Positions 17,980 through 26,190 of a stretch of 43,971 nucleotides of DNA are shown here, piece by piece; the stretch's first letter is position 1, and each line of letters begins with the position of its first letter. Source of the DNA: Candidatus Omnitrophota bacterium (GTDB lineage: Bacteria; Omnitrophota; Gorgyraeia; Gygaellales; Profunditerraquicolaceae); the NCBI GenBank assembly GCA_029561735.1, contig JAKQWZ010000064.1, positions 67,583-111,553 on the forward strand, written 5' to 3'. The translations under genes and the position numbers were made by a program. The notes beneath the pieces were generated by a model. The model saw only the letters and a program-made list of their open reading frames with translations, had not been told where the DNA came from and did not search any database.

Positions 17980-18981
17980 CTAATCTTGATGCCAAAACTT
18001 AATCGCTTTCTCCGACCTGTCATAGACGCATTCCAGGCGTAGCCTGTGGGAACGGTTTTTAATAATACCGACGGCGCTGATGTAAAAAAAGTCTGATTGC
18101 ACATCAATAAATTGCTGCAGGGAATTAAAAATATTATTTTCTTCGCTATCCTCCGGTAAGTTTAACTTCGCCGATAAATCGGCAATGCTCAAGAACGGAT
18201 CGGCTTTGCGCTTTTCAATAATAGCATCTAATAACCCGGCAATAGCTTCTTTGCTGCCGGAACCGTTCTGAAATACAGCATATTTAATTAACACGGAGAT
18301 AAGCTCACGGCTGGCGGTATTAATATTAACATTAACCCGGTCCTGCTGAATTCCCCAAACCGTAATAAAATCTTTTATGTCCTCAAATATCGCAGGCGTC
18401 ATGCCTTTGACCAAAAGAAGTTCTTCTATATTAACAAGCGGCGCAGCCTTGCAAGGATAACCCTGCAATGAATAATCCCTGCTTTCGTCGTCAGGGGGGA
18501 TATTTGAATCACCGCGCCAGGCCATTATATTCCGGGAAATTTTCCCTGCGTCAGAAACCTTAAGCTCCTCAAATAACATCCGCAGTAAATCCTCGTCTGC
18601 CAAGTTAATATTAAGCTTTCTTTCTTCGTCAATAACCCCGAATATGGTTGATGGTTTTAGGCTTTCATCAGGCCTGGTATACTCTATTGAATATACTTCG
18701 TTATCAACAGAATCAACTAACCTTACCTCTTTAAAGCTCTCCCGGCTATCCGCCCAAAACTCTTTTAGGCTGTCATAACTGTTATTATCAGCATCAAGCT
18801 GAATAATGGTCCTGTTGATCCCGGAAACAGCCAAAGCCCGGGCTTTCAGCCTGTCCGTTGCAAACCTGGATAAACGCAGTCCCAGAGAAACCCGGTTGGC
18901 CACGCTTACAGCCAAGAGGCTCAGGATAATCAATATCCAAAGAGTAATAATTATTACTTGGGCCTTATTGTTTTTGTTCAT
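17980..18981 (-). CDS. gspK: T2SS minor pseudopilin GspK
   Basis: GspK caps the pseudopilus with GspI and GspJ. The prepilin-like start is NNKAQVIIITLWILIILSLLAVSVANR. It lacks the +5 glutamate, as GspK does. A large domain follows with LNINLADEDLLRMLFEEL and a NINTASRELISVL helix-hairpin-helix-like stretch, typical of T2SSK. Its 333 aa fits. It overlaps gspJ by 17 bases. Confidence 0.9.
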   Translation of the reverse strand: MNKNNKAQVIIITLWILIILSLLAVSVANRVSLGLRLSRFATDRLKARALAVSGINRTIIQLDADNNSYDSLKEFWADSRESFKEVRLVDSVDNEVYSIEYTRPDESLKPSTIFGVIDEERKLNINLADEDLLRMLFEELKVSDAGKISRNIMAWRGDSNIPPDDESRDYSLQGYPCKAAPLVNIEELLLVKGMTPAIFEDIKDFITVWGIQQDRVNVNINTASRELISVLIKYAVFQNGSGSKEAIAGLLDAIIEKRKADPFLSIADLSAKLNLPEDSEENNIFNSLQQFIDVQSDFFYISAVGIIKNRSHRLRLECVYDRSEKAIKFWHQD

Positions 18982-19561
18982 TTATCGCAGTCAGGTATAT
19001 TGTGCGTTCAAAAACTTTGCGCGCCTTAGCCTCGCTGCCGGCGGATAGAGTTACCTTCACACAGGACGGAAGGTTCTTTTTATCAGTCCATGAATTCCGG
19101 TAAACCACAACCCTGCCGGATTGAACATAGCCGTATTCAAATTTTATCCCGGAATTTTCAACCATCTCTTCGGGAGAAATTGCCGAATCCGCATTAAGCG
19201 CAGCGCTGCCTGTCCTGCATAGGCGGATTAGTTTATTATCTTTAACCGAGTATGAAACAAAAGCAAAACTCTTTTTTATCCTATTCGCTTCATAGATATT
19301 GGCCAATGTCAGAAAACTTATATTACCGCTATCCCCGCTAAATTTATTATCATCAGAGCTAAAGCTGAAACAATTACGTATATCGGTATCCATCCGGTCT
19401 AAAGAGGAAAACGCTGCCTGATTTAAATCAAGCGCGTCTTCAATGTTGCGGTATCCGAAAATACCGGATTGAAACGCCGAATATATTGAAACAACTATCA
19501 CCGCGAAGATCGTCACGGCAATAAGCATCTCCATCAATGTAAAAGCCCTGGGCTTTCTCAT
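18965..19561 (-). CDS. gspJ: T2SS minor pseudopilin GspJ
   Basis: The prepilin signal KPRAFTLMEMLIAVTIFAVIVV has Glu at +5 and Ala instead of Gly before the cleavage point. The 198-aa length and the IYSAFQSGIFGYRNIEDALDLNQAAFSSLDRMDTDIRN stretch fit GspJ. It sits between gspI (4-base overlap) and gspK (17-base overlap), the usual tip-complex order. Confidence 0.87.
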   Translation of the reverse strand: MRKPRAFTLMEMLIAVTIFAVIVVSIYSAFQSGIFGYRNIEDALDLNQAAFSSLDRMDTDIRNCFSFSSDDNKFSGDSGNISFLTLANIYEANRIKKSFAFVSYSVKDNKLIRLCRTGSAALNADSAISPEEMVENSGIKFEYGYVQSGRVVVYRNSWTDKKNLPSCVKVTLSAGSEAKARKVFERTIYLTAINEQKQ

Positions 19562-19941
19562 GGTTGATAATTTTTTAAATTTGCCGAAAAACGTATGTCC
19601 CGAAGCTGATTCATCCTGCCCCAGTAAATCTCGAAATCGGCTTTGAAAATCTGTGTTTGGGCATCCAATTCGGACAAATTATAATTCCAGGAAAATTTCC
19701 CCCTTGTTCCGGTGGACATCCCGGGAAGCAGCAACCCCCGGCCCTGAGCAAACTCCAGCTCCTGCATTTTGTCTTTAGCAAGCAATACAGCCTCGCCTAT
19801 ATCAAAACTCAAGCCCGTTATGCGTGCGGAATAAGAAAGTGACTGTAGGATAACTACTAGTGCTATAGCCAAAACCCCTACCGAAATAATTACTTCAAGC
19901 AGGGAGAATCCGCGGCTATTTCTGCATCTTAACTTTGCCAA
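19558..19941 (-). CDS. gspI: T2SS minor pseudopilin GspI
   Basis: Prepilin signal SRGFSLLEVIISVGVLAIALVVI with the usual Gly and +5 Glu. At 127 aa it is the size of GspI, the starter of the pseudopilus tip. KDKMQELEFAQG after the helix is typical of the family. Overlaps gspH by 26 and gspJ by 4 bases. Confidence 0.87.
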   Translation of the reverse strand: MAKLRCRNSRGFSLLEVIISVGVLAIALVVILQSLSYSARITGLSFDIGEAVLLAKDKMQELEFAQGRGLLLPGMSTGTRGKFSWNYNLSELDAQTQIFKADFEIYWGRMNQLRDIRFSANLKNYQP

Positions 19942-20368
19942 AGGAGCCCTCCGTAGTCAGCGTAATCCTGCGGTTTCCGGAAAGTACCGTTATGGAAGCC
20001 GCATCAATCCTGCCATCAGGATAGAAATAAATTTCCTGATTATTAATATTTGAATTTTTGGATATCTCTATACTGACCTCTTCCGGTATAGGATAGGCCT
20101 TAAATGGAATGTTTTCCAGCTGCCGCCATGCGTTGAACCGGCTCTTATCAGCACTAATATCCAAGTATAATACTTTTTGCTCAACAATACTTTGGCCTCT
20201 GAGATTATTCATATATGATTGCAGCTGGCGGGAAAAACTTTCTGCCCGGGCTGAACTGAATGTAGAACGGAAATTAGGAACTGCTAAACCAACAAGTACG
20301 CCTGTAATAATAACAACGATAAGCAACTCAATAAATGTCAAAGCCCTGGGCATAGACTTCATAATCAT
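19916..20368 (-). CDS. gspH: T2SS minor pseudopilin GspH
   Basis: Prepilin signal MPRALTFIELLIVVIITGVLVGLAVPNF: Glu at +5 is kept and Ala replaces Gly before cleavage. The 150-aa length and the beta-rich C-terminus (NNQEIYFYPDGRIDAASITVLSG) fit GspH. It overlaps gspG by 4 bases and gspI by 26. Confidence 0.85.
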   Translation of the reverse strand: MIMKSMPRALTFIELLIVVIITGVLVGLAVPNFRSTFSSARAESFSRQLQSYMNNLRGQSIVEQKVLYLDISADKSRFNAWRQLENIPFKAYPIPEEVSIEISKNSNINNQEIYFYPDGRIDAASITVLSGNRRITLTTEGSFGKVKMQK

Positions 20369-20769
20369 TTTTGAGCGCTATCATTACAAATCCTGCTGCC
20401 CTCTTGGCCGTCTTTACCCGGGCCATTAGAACAAAGAATATAATTCCCGCTGTCCACTCTGGTATAAGAGTAGTCATTGCCCCACGGGTCTTTAGGAGCC
20501 CTTTTAAGATACGGGCCTTTCCCATTATCGGTTTTCTGCAGCAATTCATCCAGCGAAGCAGGATAAGCCCCGTTATCCATTTCATAAAGATCAAGGGCAA
20601 GCGCAATATTAGCATTGATATCCGCCTTGGCTGCGGTAACCCGGGCCTGTTCAGAACGGCCAACCAGTTTTGGCATAACCATAGCCGCCAATACGCCGAT
20701 TATAATGACCACTAACATGAGTTCAATAAGAGTAAATCCTTTTTTCTTGTAACAATATTTGTTATCCAT
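20365..20769 (-). CDS. gspG: T2SS major pseudopilin GspG
   Basis: Forms the pseudopilus shaft. Prepilin signal KKKGFTLIELMLVVIIIGVLAAMVMPKLVG and the GspG C-terminal signature RAPKDPWGNDYSY (the calcium-site region). I chose ATG 20769 (MDNKYCYKKKG, 134 aa) because AAGGAG lies 6 bases before it; the tracked start adds 9 residues. It follows gspF by 54 bases, the largest gap in this gene block, which could allow extra expression of the most abundant subunit. Confidence 0.95.
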   Translation of the reverse strand: MDNKYCYKKKGFTLIELMLVVIIIGVLAAMVMPKLVGRSEQARVTAAKADINANIALALDLYEMDNGAYPASLDELLQKTDNGKGPYLKRAPKDPWGNDYSYTRVDSGNYILCSNGPGKDGQEGSRICNDSAQK

Positions 20770-20823
20770 GTTCTTCTCCTTGCGCAGAAAGTGCACACCA
20801 GCCTCATCCTTTAGGGCCGGGGG

Positions 20824-22032
20824 TTATTTGACTAATAAATTTATCTGGAAAATCGGCAGCAACATAGACATCACGATAAAACCGACAACCAAACCGACAA
20901 AAAGTATGACTATAGGCTCAATCATCCGGGCTAAACCCTTTAGCAGCGCATCTACTTCTTTTTCATAATCATCGGCGATCCTTCCCAGCGCCTTATCAAG
21001 AGAACCTGTCTCTTCCCCGATACTGACGATATTAGTCATAAATTCAGGGAATAATTTTGAATTCTTAAGCGATGCGGACAGGCTTGAGCCGCTAATAATC
21101 TGTTCTTTAAACTTCCTGATCTCAGCCTTAAGCAGTTGATTGCCCATAACAGAATATGCTACGTCCAGCGAAGGAATTATCCCTATGCCGCTGGAAAGCT
21201 GCAGCGACAGCGTCCGGCTTAAACGGCTGACTTCTGTTTTAAGCGTAACCGCTCCGATCAGCGGCAGCTTTAATTTTGCCGCATCCCAATTAAGCCTGCC
21301 TTGAGGGTCCTGATAAATCCGGCGCAGTAAAAATACGGCTGCAATTATCAACGCCAGCAACAACCACCAATAACTGCTTAGAAAACCGGATATACTGATA
21401 AGTATTTTTGTCGGTAAAGGCAAGGCCTGGCCCATATCTTCAAACATTCTTACCAAGCGGGGGATCACAAAAAGAAGCAGGACAATTACCGTGCATGCGC
21501 CGATCACAAAAACAAAAATCGGGTAAGTAAGCGCAGAGCGGATAGAATTTTTGAATTCTTCTTCTTTTTCCATGAAGTCCGCCAAACGGCCAAACGATTT
21601 ATTCAGGGTGCCGCTTACCTCTCCGGAGCGGATCATAGAAGTATACAGCGGCGCAAATACATACTGATGAACGCCCATACTTTCCGACAGAGAGTGCCCG
21701 TCTTTAATCCGGGAGCAAACATCATTAAGTATGCTTTTCAGATAATTATTAGGGGTCTGCCCGGAAACAATATTTAAAGCATTTACAATATTGACTCCGG
21801 AATCAATAAGGCTGGATAATTGCCGAGTAAATATAACCACGTCCCGGTTAGGGATCCTGTTGAGGCTGAAGATGTCTTTTTTATCCGGGGCAAGGCCGCG
21901 GGCTTGAACAGAAACCGGAAACAATCCTTTCTGGCTGATCTTATTAATCGCCTCTTGCTCTGTTTCGGCTTCAATCTCACCCTGTACTTTGCGCGCGGGC
22001 GAACTCTTTGCAGTATAGGAATATATAGGCAT
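20824..22032 (-). CDS. gspF: T2SS platform protein GspF
   Basis: Polytopic inner-membrane platform protein. The start MPIYSYTAKSSPARKVQGEIEA is typical. Two T2SF repeats follow (FTRQLSSLIDSGVNIVNALNIV, ~70, and LSRTLSLQLSSGIGIIPSLDVA, ~270). Three hydrophobic helices (~170, ~220, ~375) complete the 402 aa. The start ATG shares a base with the gspE stop codon. Confidence 0.94.
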   Translation of the reverse strand: MPIYSYTAKSSPARKVQGEIEAETEQEAINKISQKGLFPVSVQARGLAPDKKDIFSLNRIPNRDVVIFTRQLSSLIDSGVNIVNALNIVSGQTPNNYLKSILNDVCSRIKDGHSLSESMGVHQYVFAPLYTSMIRSGEVSGTLNKSFGRLADFMEKEEEFKNSIRSALTYPIFVFVIGACTVIVLLLFVIPRLVRMFEDMGQALPLPTKILISISGFLSSYWWLLLALIIAAVFLLRRIYQDPQGRLNWDAAKLKLPLIGAVTLKTEVSRLSRTLSLQLSSGIGIIPSLDVAYSVMGNQLLKAEIRKFKEQIISGSSLSASLKNSKLFPEFMTNIVSIGEETGSLDKALGRIADDYEKEVDALLKGLARMIEPIVILFVGLVVGFIVMSMLLPIFQINLLVK

Positions 22033-23744
22033 TAATCTTCCGGCAGTTCTTCCTGCTGGGTAACGCGCACGACCTCGGTAAAAGTAGTCAGGCCGGAAAG
22101 GACTTTTTGCAGGCCATCCTGGCGCAAAGTGCGCATTCCCAAAAGAACAGCTTTTTGCTTAATCTGCTGGCTGGAGGCGCGCTCAAGGATCATCTCTCTA
22201 ATTGCATCCTGCATCACGATAATCTCATGGATGCCTGTCCTGCCGCGGTATCCGGTAAACCTGCAGGCCTCACAGCCTTTACCTTCAAAAATTTCCGCCT
22301 TATTTGCATCAAATTTTATATCCCTGCTCATCTCTCTTAGAATCTCTTCTTTATTTTTTACGGGCGTTTTACATTTTTCACAAATAAGCCTGACCAACCT
22401 TTGCGCAATCAGGCATTCAAGAGAAGAAGAAACCAGAAATGGCTCCACGCCCATATCCAACAAGCGGGTAACCGCGCCTGCGGCATCATTGGTATGCAGA
22501 GTGGAAAAAACTAGATGTCCCGTAAGCGCTGACCTGATGGCGATCTCAGCGGTCTCATAATCCCTGACCTCTCCGACCATTATCACATCCGGATCATGCC
22601 TTAATATGTGCCTGAGGGCATTGGCAAAAGTAAAACCTATCTGAGGATTAACCTGCAGCTGATTCACGCCTCTTAACTGATATTCTACAGGGTCTTCAAT
22701 GGTAATAATTTTTATTCCCGCTGAATTTATTTTGGCAAGAGCCGCATAAAGCGTGGTGGATTTGCCTGACCCCGTAGGCCCGGTTACAAATATAACCCCG
22801 TGCGGCTTTTTAATAACCTCACCGATAATTTTCAGCTCATCAGGCATCAGACCTATCTTCTCCAGATCAAGGAAAAACCGCGAACTCAATATCCTGATAT
22901 GCACACCTTCGCCGAAAGCCGTCGGCAAGGTTGATACGCGCAAATCAATCTCCTCCTCATTAATCTTGATTTTAATCCTGCCATCCTGCGGCAGCCGGCG
23001 CTCGGCGATATTTAGCTGCGCCATAATCTTAATACGCGAGACTATCGCCGGATGAAAATATTTTATTGTCTCCGGGATATTGATATCATACAGCACACCG
23101 TCTATCCTGTACCTGGTGCGCAGCTCGTCCTTGAAAGGCTCAATATGAATATCAGTAGCCCGGTCTCTCACTGCTTCGGACAATATCTGATTGACGAATT
23201 TAATTATAGATGCATCTTCGGCCATGCTATCGATATCTTCAGCCCGGTCTTTTTGCTGCTGGGCCTGAGTATCCTGCTGGTCTATTATCTTTTCTAATGT
23301 CTCGGCCCCGACTCCGTAGTATTTACGTATTGCATCGCGGATATCTGATTCGCTGCTTAATACGGATTTCACCTCAACGCCCAGCAATAACCGGATATCG
23401 TCAAGGGTGCGCACATCAAGCGGGTCAGTCATTGCTATAGTAAGCGTATTATCTGCAAACTCTATCGGTATGACCTTATAATGGCTGGCATATTTTGCCG
23501 GAACCTTCATGATTATCCCGGAGGCGATATTTAAAGAAGCCAATTTGACGTAAGGAATGTTTAACTGGCGGGAAAGCGTGCTATAAAGCTTGTCTTCAGG
23601 GGCGAATTTCAGCTTAACAAGGGCTGCACAGATAAAATCATTGGTTTTTCTCTGCTCTTTTAAACCGGCATCCAGCTGTTCAGGTGTGATCAACTTCTGG
23701 TCAATCAGCATCTGGCCGATTAAAATATTATCTTTATCTGGCAT
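22032..23744 (-). CDS. gspE: T2SS/pseudopilus assembly ATPase GspE
   Basis: Cytoplasmic hexameric ATPase that drives pseudopilus assembly. The N-terminal MshEN-like domain starts LIGQMLIDQKLITPEQLDAGL. Walker A is GPTGSGKSTT (~330), the Asp box is TIEDPVEYQL, Walker B is DVIMVGEVRDYET and the His box is STLHTND. The zinc-binding CEKC...CEACRFTGYRGR lies near ~455-490. The catalytic glutamate in GEVRD is intact, in contrast to PilT in this window. Its 570 aa is normal. It follows comEC after 56 bases. Confidence 0.95.
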   Translation of the reverse strand: MPDKDNILIGQMLIDQKLITPEQLDAGLKEQRKTNDFICAALVKLKFAPEDKLYSTLSRQLNIPYVKLASLNIASGIIMKVPAKYASHYKVIPIEFADNTLTIAMTDPLDVRTLDDIRLLLGVEVKSVLSSESDIRDAIRKYYGVGAETLEKIIDQQDTQAQQQKDRAEDIDSMAEDASIIKFVNQILSEAVRDRATDIHIEPFKDELRTRYRIDGVLYDINIPETIKYFHPAIVSRIKIMAQLNIAERRLPQDGRIKIKINEEEIDLRVSTLPTAFGEGVHIRILSSRFFLDLEKIGLMPDELKIIGEVIKKPHGVIFVTGPTGSGKSTTLYAALAKINSAGIKIITIEDPVEYQLRGVNQLQVNPQIGFTFANALRHILRHDPDVIMVGEVRDYETAEIAIRSALTGHLVFSTLHTNDAAGAVTRLLDMGVEPFLVSSSLECLIAQRLVRLICEKCKTPVKNKEEILREMSRDIKFDANKAEIFEGKGCEACRFTGYRGRTGIHEIIVMQDAIREMILERASSQQIKQKAVLLGMRTLRQDGLQKVLSGLTTFTEVVRVTQQEELPED

Positions 23745-23800
23745 ATTTTCCCTCTTGAGAAATTATAGCCCAATACACCCTAAATGTAAAGATATTTGGC

Positions 23801-25210
23801 TTACGGCTTATTCAGGCTCAAATAAGCGAAAGGGATCTTAAGAAAAGCGGCATTTAAGGCCAGCAATATTACTACTGCGAGTTCGCTGACAGGCGCAAAG
23901 CACCTTGCCAGACAAGGGTTTATAGAGCCGAGGATAGCCAAGGCAAAACCATTTAAAGTAATAAAGGATGCCAGGGGTACAATAAAGATGTTCGCAAGCA
24001 CAGCAACAGGCGAAATTGACCTGAAATAATAGAAGATCAGCCCGGACGTGCCTAACCAGGCAGCTAATGATACCAGAAAGCCTTCTGCGGTTATTCTTGC
24101 CGGTTTGCATGTGATCTTTTCAACAAAAAGCCTGCCTTTCATTTTAGGGTACAAAAAAACTATCGCTAATACGCTTGCAAACGACAGCTGGAATCCGACA
24201 TCAAATACCTGCTGCGGATTAACCAGCAAAATAAGTATCGCGGCCAATCCGAGCGAATTATAAATATCCGCCTCTCTTTTTATAAATACAGCTGCCAGAA
24301 ATACCGTAGCCATTATTGTTGCGCGGACCACCGGGTTGGACGCTCCGGTAATCAGGCAGTAACAAAATAATACCGCGGTTATCAGGATCACCCTGAACCT
24401 GCGCTTAAAACGCAGGGCCTTAAGAACCATATCCGCCAAAACTGCCACAAGCCCGACATTAAATCCGCTAACCACTAATATATGCACTGTCCCGGATTTC
24501 ATCATTGACTTATAAACTATAAAAGGGATATTCTTTTTATTTCCTAAAAGCATGGCGTCGGTTATTCCGGCGCAAAGCGGAGAAAGCAAACTGTATAATT
24601 GTTTTTGAATCTTATCCTTAATATAAAAACTGAAGCGCTTGAATATAAATCCGCTGTTTCTATTTAATCTGGTTATTCCCGCAGCATCGGGTACGCTCAT
24701 TAATAGCCGGATACCCTGTTTATCCAGATAAGCCGCATAACCGCTTTTGCCAAAAGCCCGGCATGCCTTACCCCGCAGGATTAGTTCTTCTCCGTAGTTA
24801 AAACTGGCTTTTGAATGCACTGTAACCAGAATATTGCCCCGGCATATAAAAGTTTTATTCAACGGCTGGATTGCCCGGGCATTAAACAAAAAGGAGAGCT
24901 TTCCTTGATTTTGCTGCGGCTGACTGATAACCCGGCCTTTAATTAAACAGGTTTCTTTGCCTGCATAATAGGCAAATTTTCCTACATAATCATTAGGGCG
25001 GGTATTTTGGTTTACCGCCCAGACAATACCAAGCATAAATACGGAGACAAAAGCAAACAAATGAAATAATTTCTTTGCCCGTAAGAAAAAACACAAAGCT
25101 AATATTATCAAAGCCCCGGCATAGGCTGCGATAAAACTAAAAAACAGGAAATGGGAAAAAATAATGCCGCAGGAAAAGACAATGGCCAGTATAAATATAA
25201 AGTGCTTCAT
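23801..25210 (-). CDS. comEC: ComEC/Rec2 DNA-uptake channel, no metallo-beta-lactamase domain
   Basis: ComEC carries single-stranded DNA across the inner membrane. The N-terminus has a DUF4131-type region with two or more helices and an OB-like part (CLIKGRVISQPQQNQGKLSFLFNA). The Competence domain follows, with MKSGTVHILVVSGFNVGLVA (~235), SNPVVRATIMATVFL and FDVGFQLSFASVLAIVFLYP. It ends after the membrane part at 469 aa, whereas full ComEC (~750 aa) has a C-terminal metallo-beta-lactamase domain. It shares one base with comEA. Confidence 0.9.
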   Translation of the reverse strand: MKHFIFILAIVFSCGIIFSHFLFFSFIAAYAGALIILALCFFLRAKKLFHLFAFVSVFMLGIVWAVNQNTRPNDYVGKFAYYAGKETCLIKGRVISQPQQNQGKLSFLFNARAIQPLNKTFICRGNILVTVHSKASFNYGEELILRGKACRAFGKSGYAAYLDKQGIRLLMSVPDAAGITRLNRNSGFIFKRFSFYIKDKIQKQLYSLLSPLCAGITDAMLLGNKKNIPFIVYKSMMKSGTVHILVVSGFNVGLVAVLADMVLKALRFKRRFRVILITAVLFCYCLITGASNPVVRATIMATVFLAAVFIKREADIYNSLGLAAILILLVNPQQVFDVGFQLSFASVLAIVFLYPKMKGRLFVEKITCKPARITAEGFLVSLAAWLGTSGLIFYYFRSISPVAVLANIFIVPLASFITLNGFALAILGSINPCLARCFAPVSELAVVILLALNAAFLKIPFAYLSLNKP

Positions 25211-25539
25211 CAGCGGACAATAAAATAATCTTTGATCTTTTCAAATCTGGCTTCAGTCACGCCCTTAATGTTTTTGAGATCTTCACTGTGCTGAAAGCTG
25301 CATCCGGAGCGCCTGTATTCAATTATCCTGTCAGCTAATTTTTCTCCGATACCGGAAACACTCATTAACGTATCTTTATCTGCGCTGTTTAAATCAATTT
25401 TGTAAATCTGTTGGCTAAGAGAAAATGTTTCTTTAATGCGGGGATTTTTCTTAAGCAAGAAATCAATCCCTGCGCCCAACAAAGAAACGCCAAGAAGAAA
25501 TAAAATAACTTTCCTTTCTTGCGCGGTTAAATTAAGCAT
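25210..25539 (-). CDS. comEA: ComEA-like helix-hairpin-helix DNA receptor
   Basis: ComEA binds double-stranded DNA in the periplasm and hands it to ComEC. One membrane anchor (VILFLLGVSLLGAGIDFLL) is followed by the HhH pair IDLNSADKDTLMSVSGIGEKLADRIIEYRRS and FQHSEDLKNIKGVTEARFEKIKDYF. The 109-aa size is typical. A GGGGGAT ribosome-binding site precedes the ATG. It sits directly before comEC and upstream of gspE. Confidence 0.93.
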   Translation of the reverse strand: MLNLTAQERKVILFLLGVSLLGAGIDFLLKKNPRIKETFSLSQQIYKIDLNSADKDTLMSVSGIGEKLADRIIEYRRSGCSFQHSEDLKNIKGVTEARFEKIKDYFIVR

Positions 25540-25554
25540 AGATCCCCCTTTTTT

Positions 25555-25608
25555 TGTTTTCTATACTTATAAGACGCTAGACAGGGATAAATCTAACAAA
25601 GATTTTTT
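25555..25608 (-). repeat. Copy A of a ~50-bp intergenic element (upstream of comEA)
   Basis: On the minus strand it begins AAAATCTTTGTTAGATTTA, an inverted repeat, then continues with CCCTG..GCGTCTTATA..AGAAAA. A near copy lies at 29186-29238 on the plus strand, also just before a ribosome-binding site. Confidence 0.6.
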
Positions 25609-25622
25609 ACTGCGGGCTTGGG

Positions 25623-26174
25623 TTATTCGGATTTGTCCAGATCAATCATGCGGGAGTTTCCGCTGATAACAGTGGAAACCGGTTTGGATAAAGAAGACAG
25701 CTTGCCGGTAGCTTGCATTATTCTGGCGCACTGGGTTTTCATGGTATTCAGGCGCTTGACCAGGCTCTCAATAGACGGTTTTTCTTTACAATCGCCTTCC
25801 ATTAATTCCAGATTGCCCTGTATGGCCAATAACGGGTTATTGATCTCATGGCCTACGGCAAGGACAGTCTCGGTTATGGCGGCTAAACGGTTTTTCTCAA
25901 TAAGCTCTTCCTGCATTTGAATTATCTGATTATTAGAAATTATCAATTTCTCGATTATCTTCCATACGGCTTTCCTGCCGGTGATTATACCTAATAAAAC
26001 CACTGTCAAAACAATGGACATCACCTTACCGAACCTTCCTGAAAGCATATCAAAACTGCCGAATTCCCAGACAGCCAGATACATAAAGACTAGAAACGGG
26101 ATTATACTCATCAAGCAGACCGCGTTATTAAAATCCCTTCTTGCGCTTTCAGTATCCATTTTTATAGCAGCCAT
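25623..26174 (-). CDS. Truncated sensor histidine kinase (dimerisation domain only)
   Basis: The 183-aa protein has two membrane helices (LMSIIPFLVFMYLAVWEF, ~22-40; VMSIVLTVVLLGIITG, ~51-66). A coiled coil and a HisKA domain with the phospho-acceptor box ETVLAVGHEINNPLLAIQGNLELM (His ~108) follow. It stops at MIDLDKSE, before any N/G-box ATPase domain, so it cannot phosphorylate itself. It could be a relay target, a dimerising sensor or a true truncation. It sits between leuS (16-base gap) and comEA. Confidence 0.8.
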   Translation of the reverse strand: MAAIKMDTESARRDFNNAVCLMSIIPFLVFMYLAVWEFGSFDMLSGRFGKVMSIVLTVVLLGIITGRKAVWKIIEKLIISNNQIIQMQEELIEKNRLAAITETVLAVGHEINNPLLAIQGNLELMEGDCKEKPSIESLVKRLNTMKTQCARIMQATGKLSSLSKPVSTVISGNSRMIDLDKSE

Positions 26175-26190
26175 AATCCACCCCCGCAGG

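Noticed and set aside
23801-25210. ComEC truncated by a frameshift
   Set aside because: The frame ends cleanly after the membrane domain and no metallo-beta-lactamase motif was seen in the 56 bases before gspE, so the domain is absent rather than shifted.
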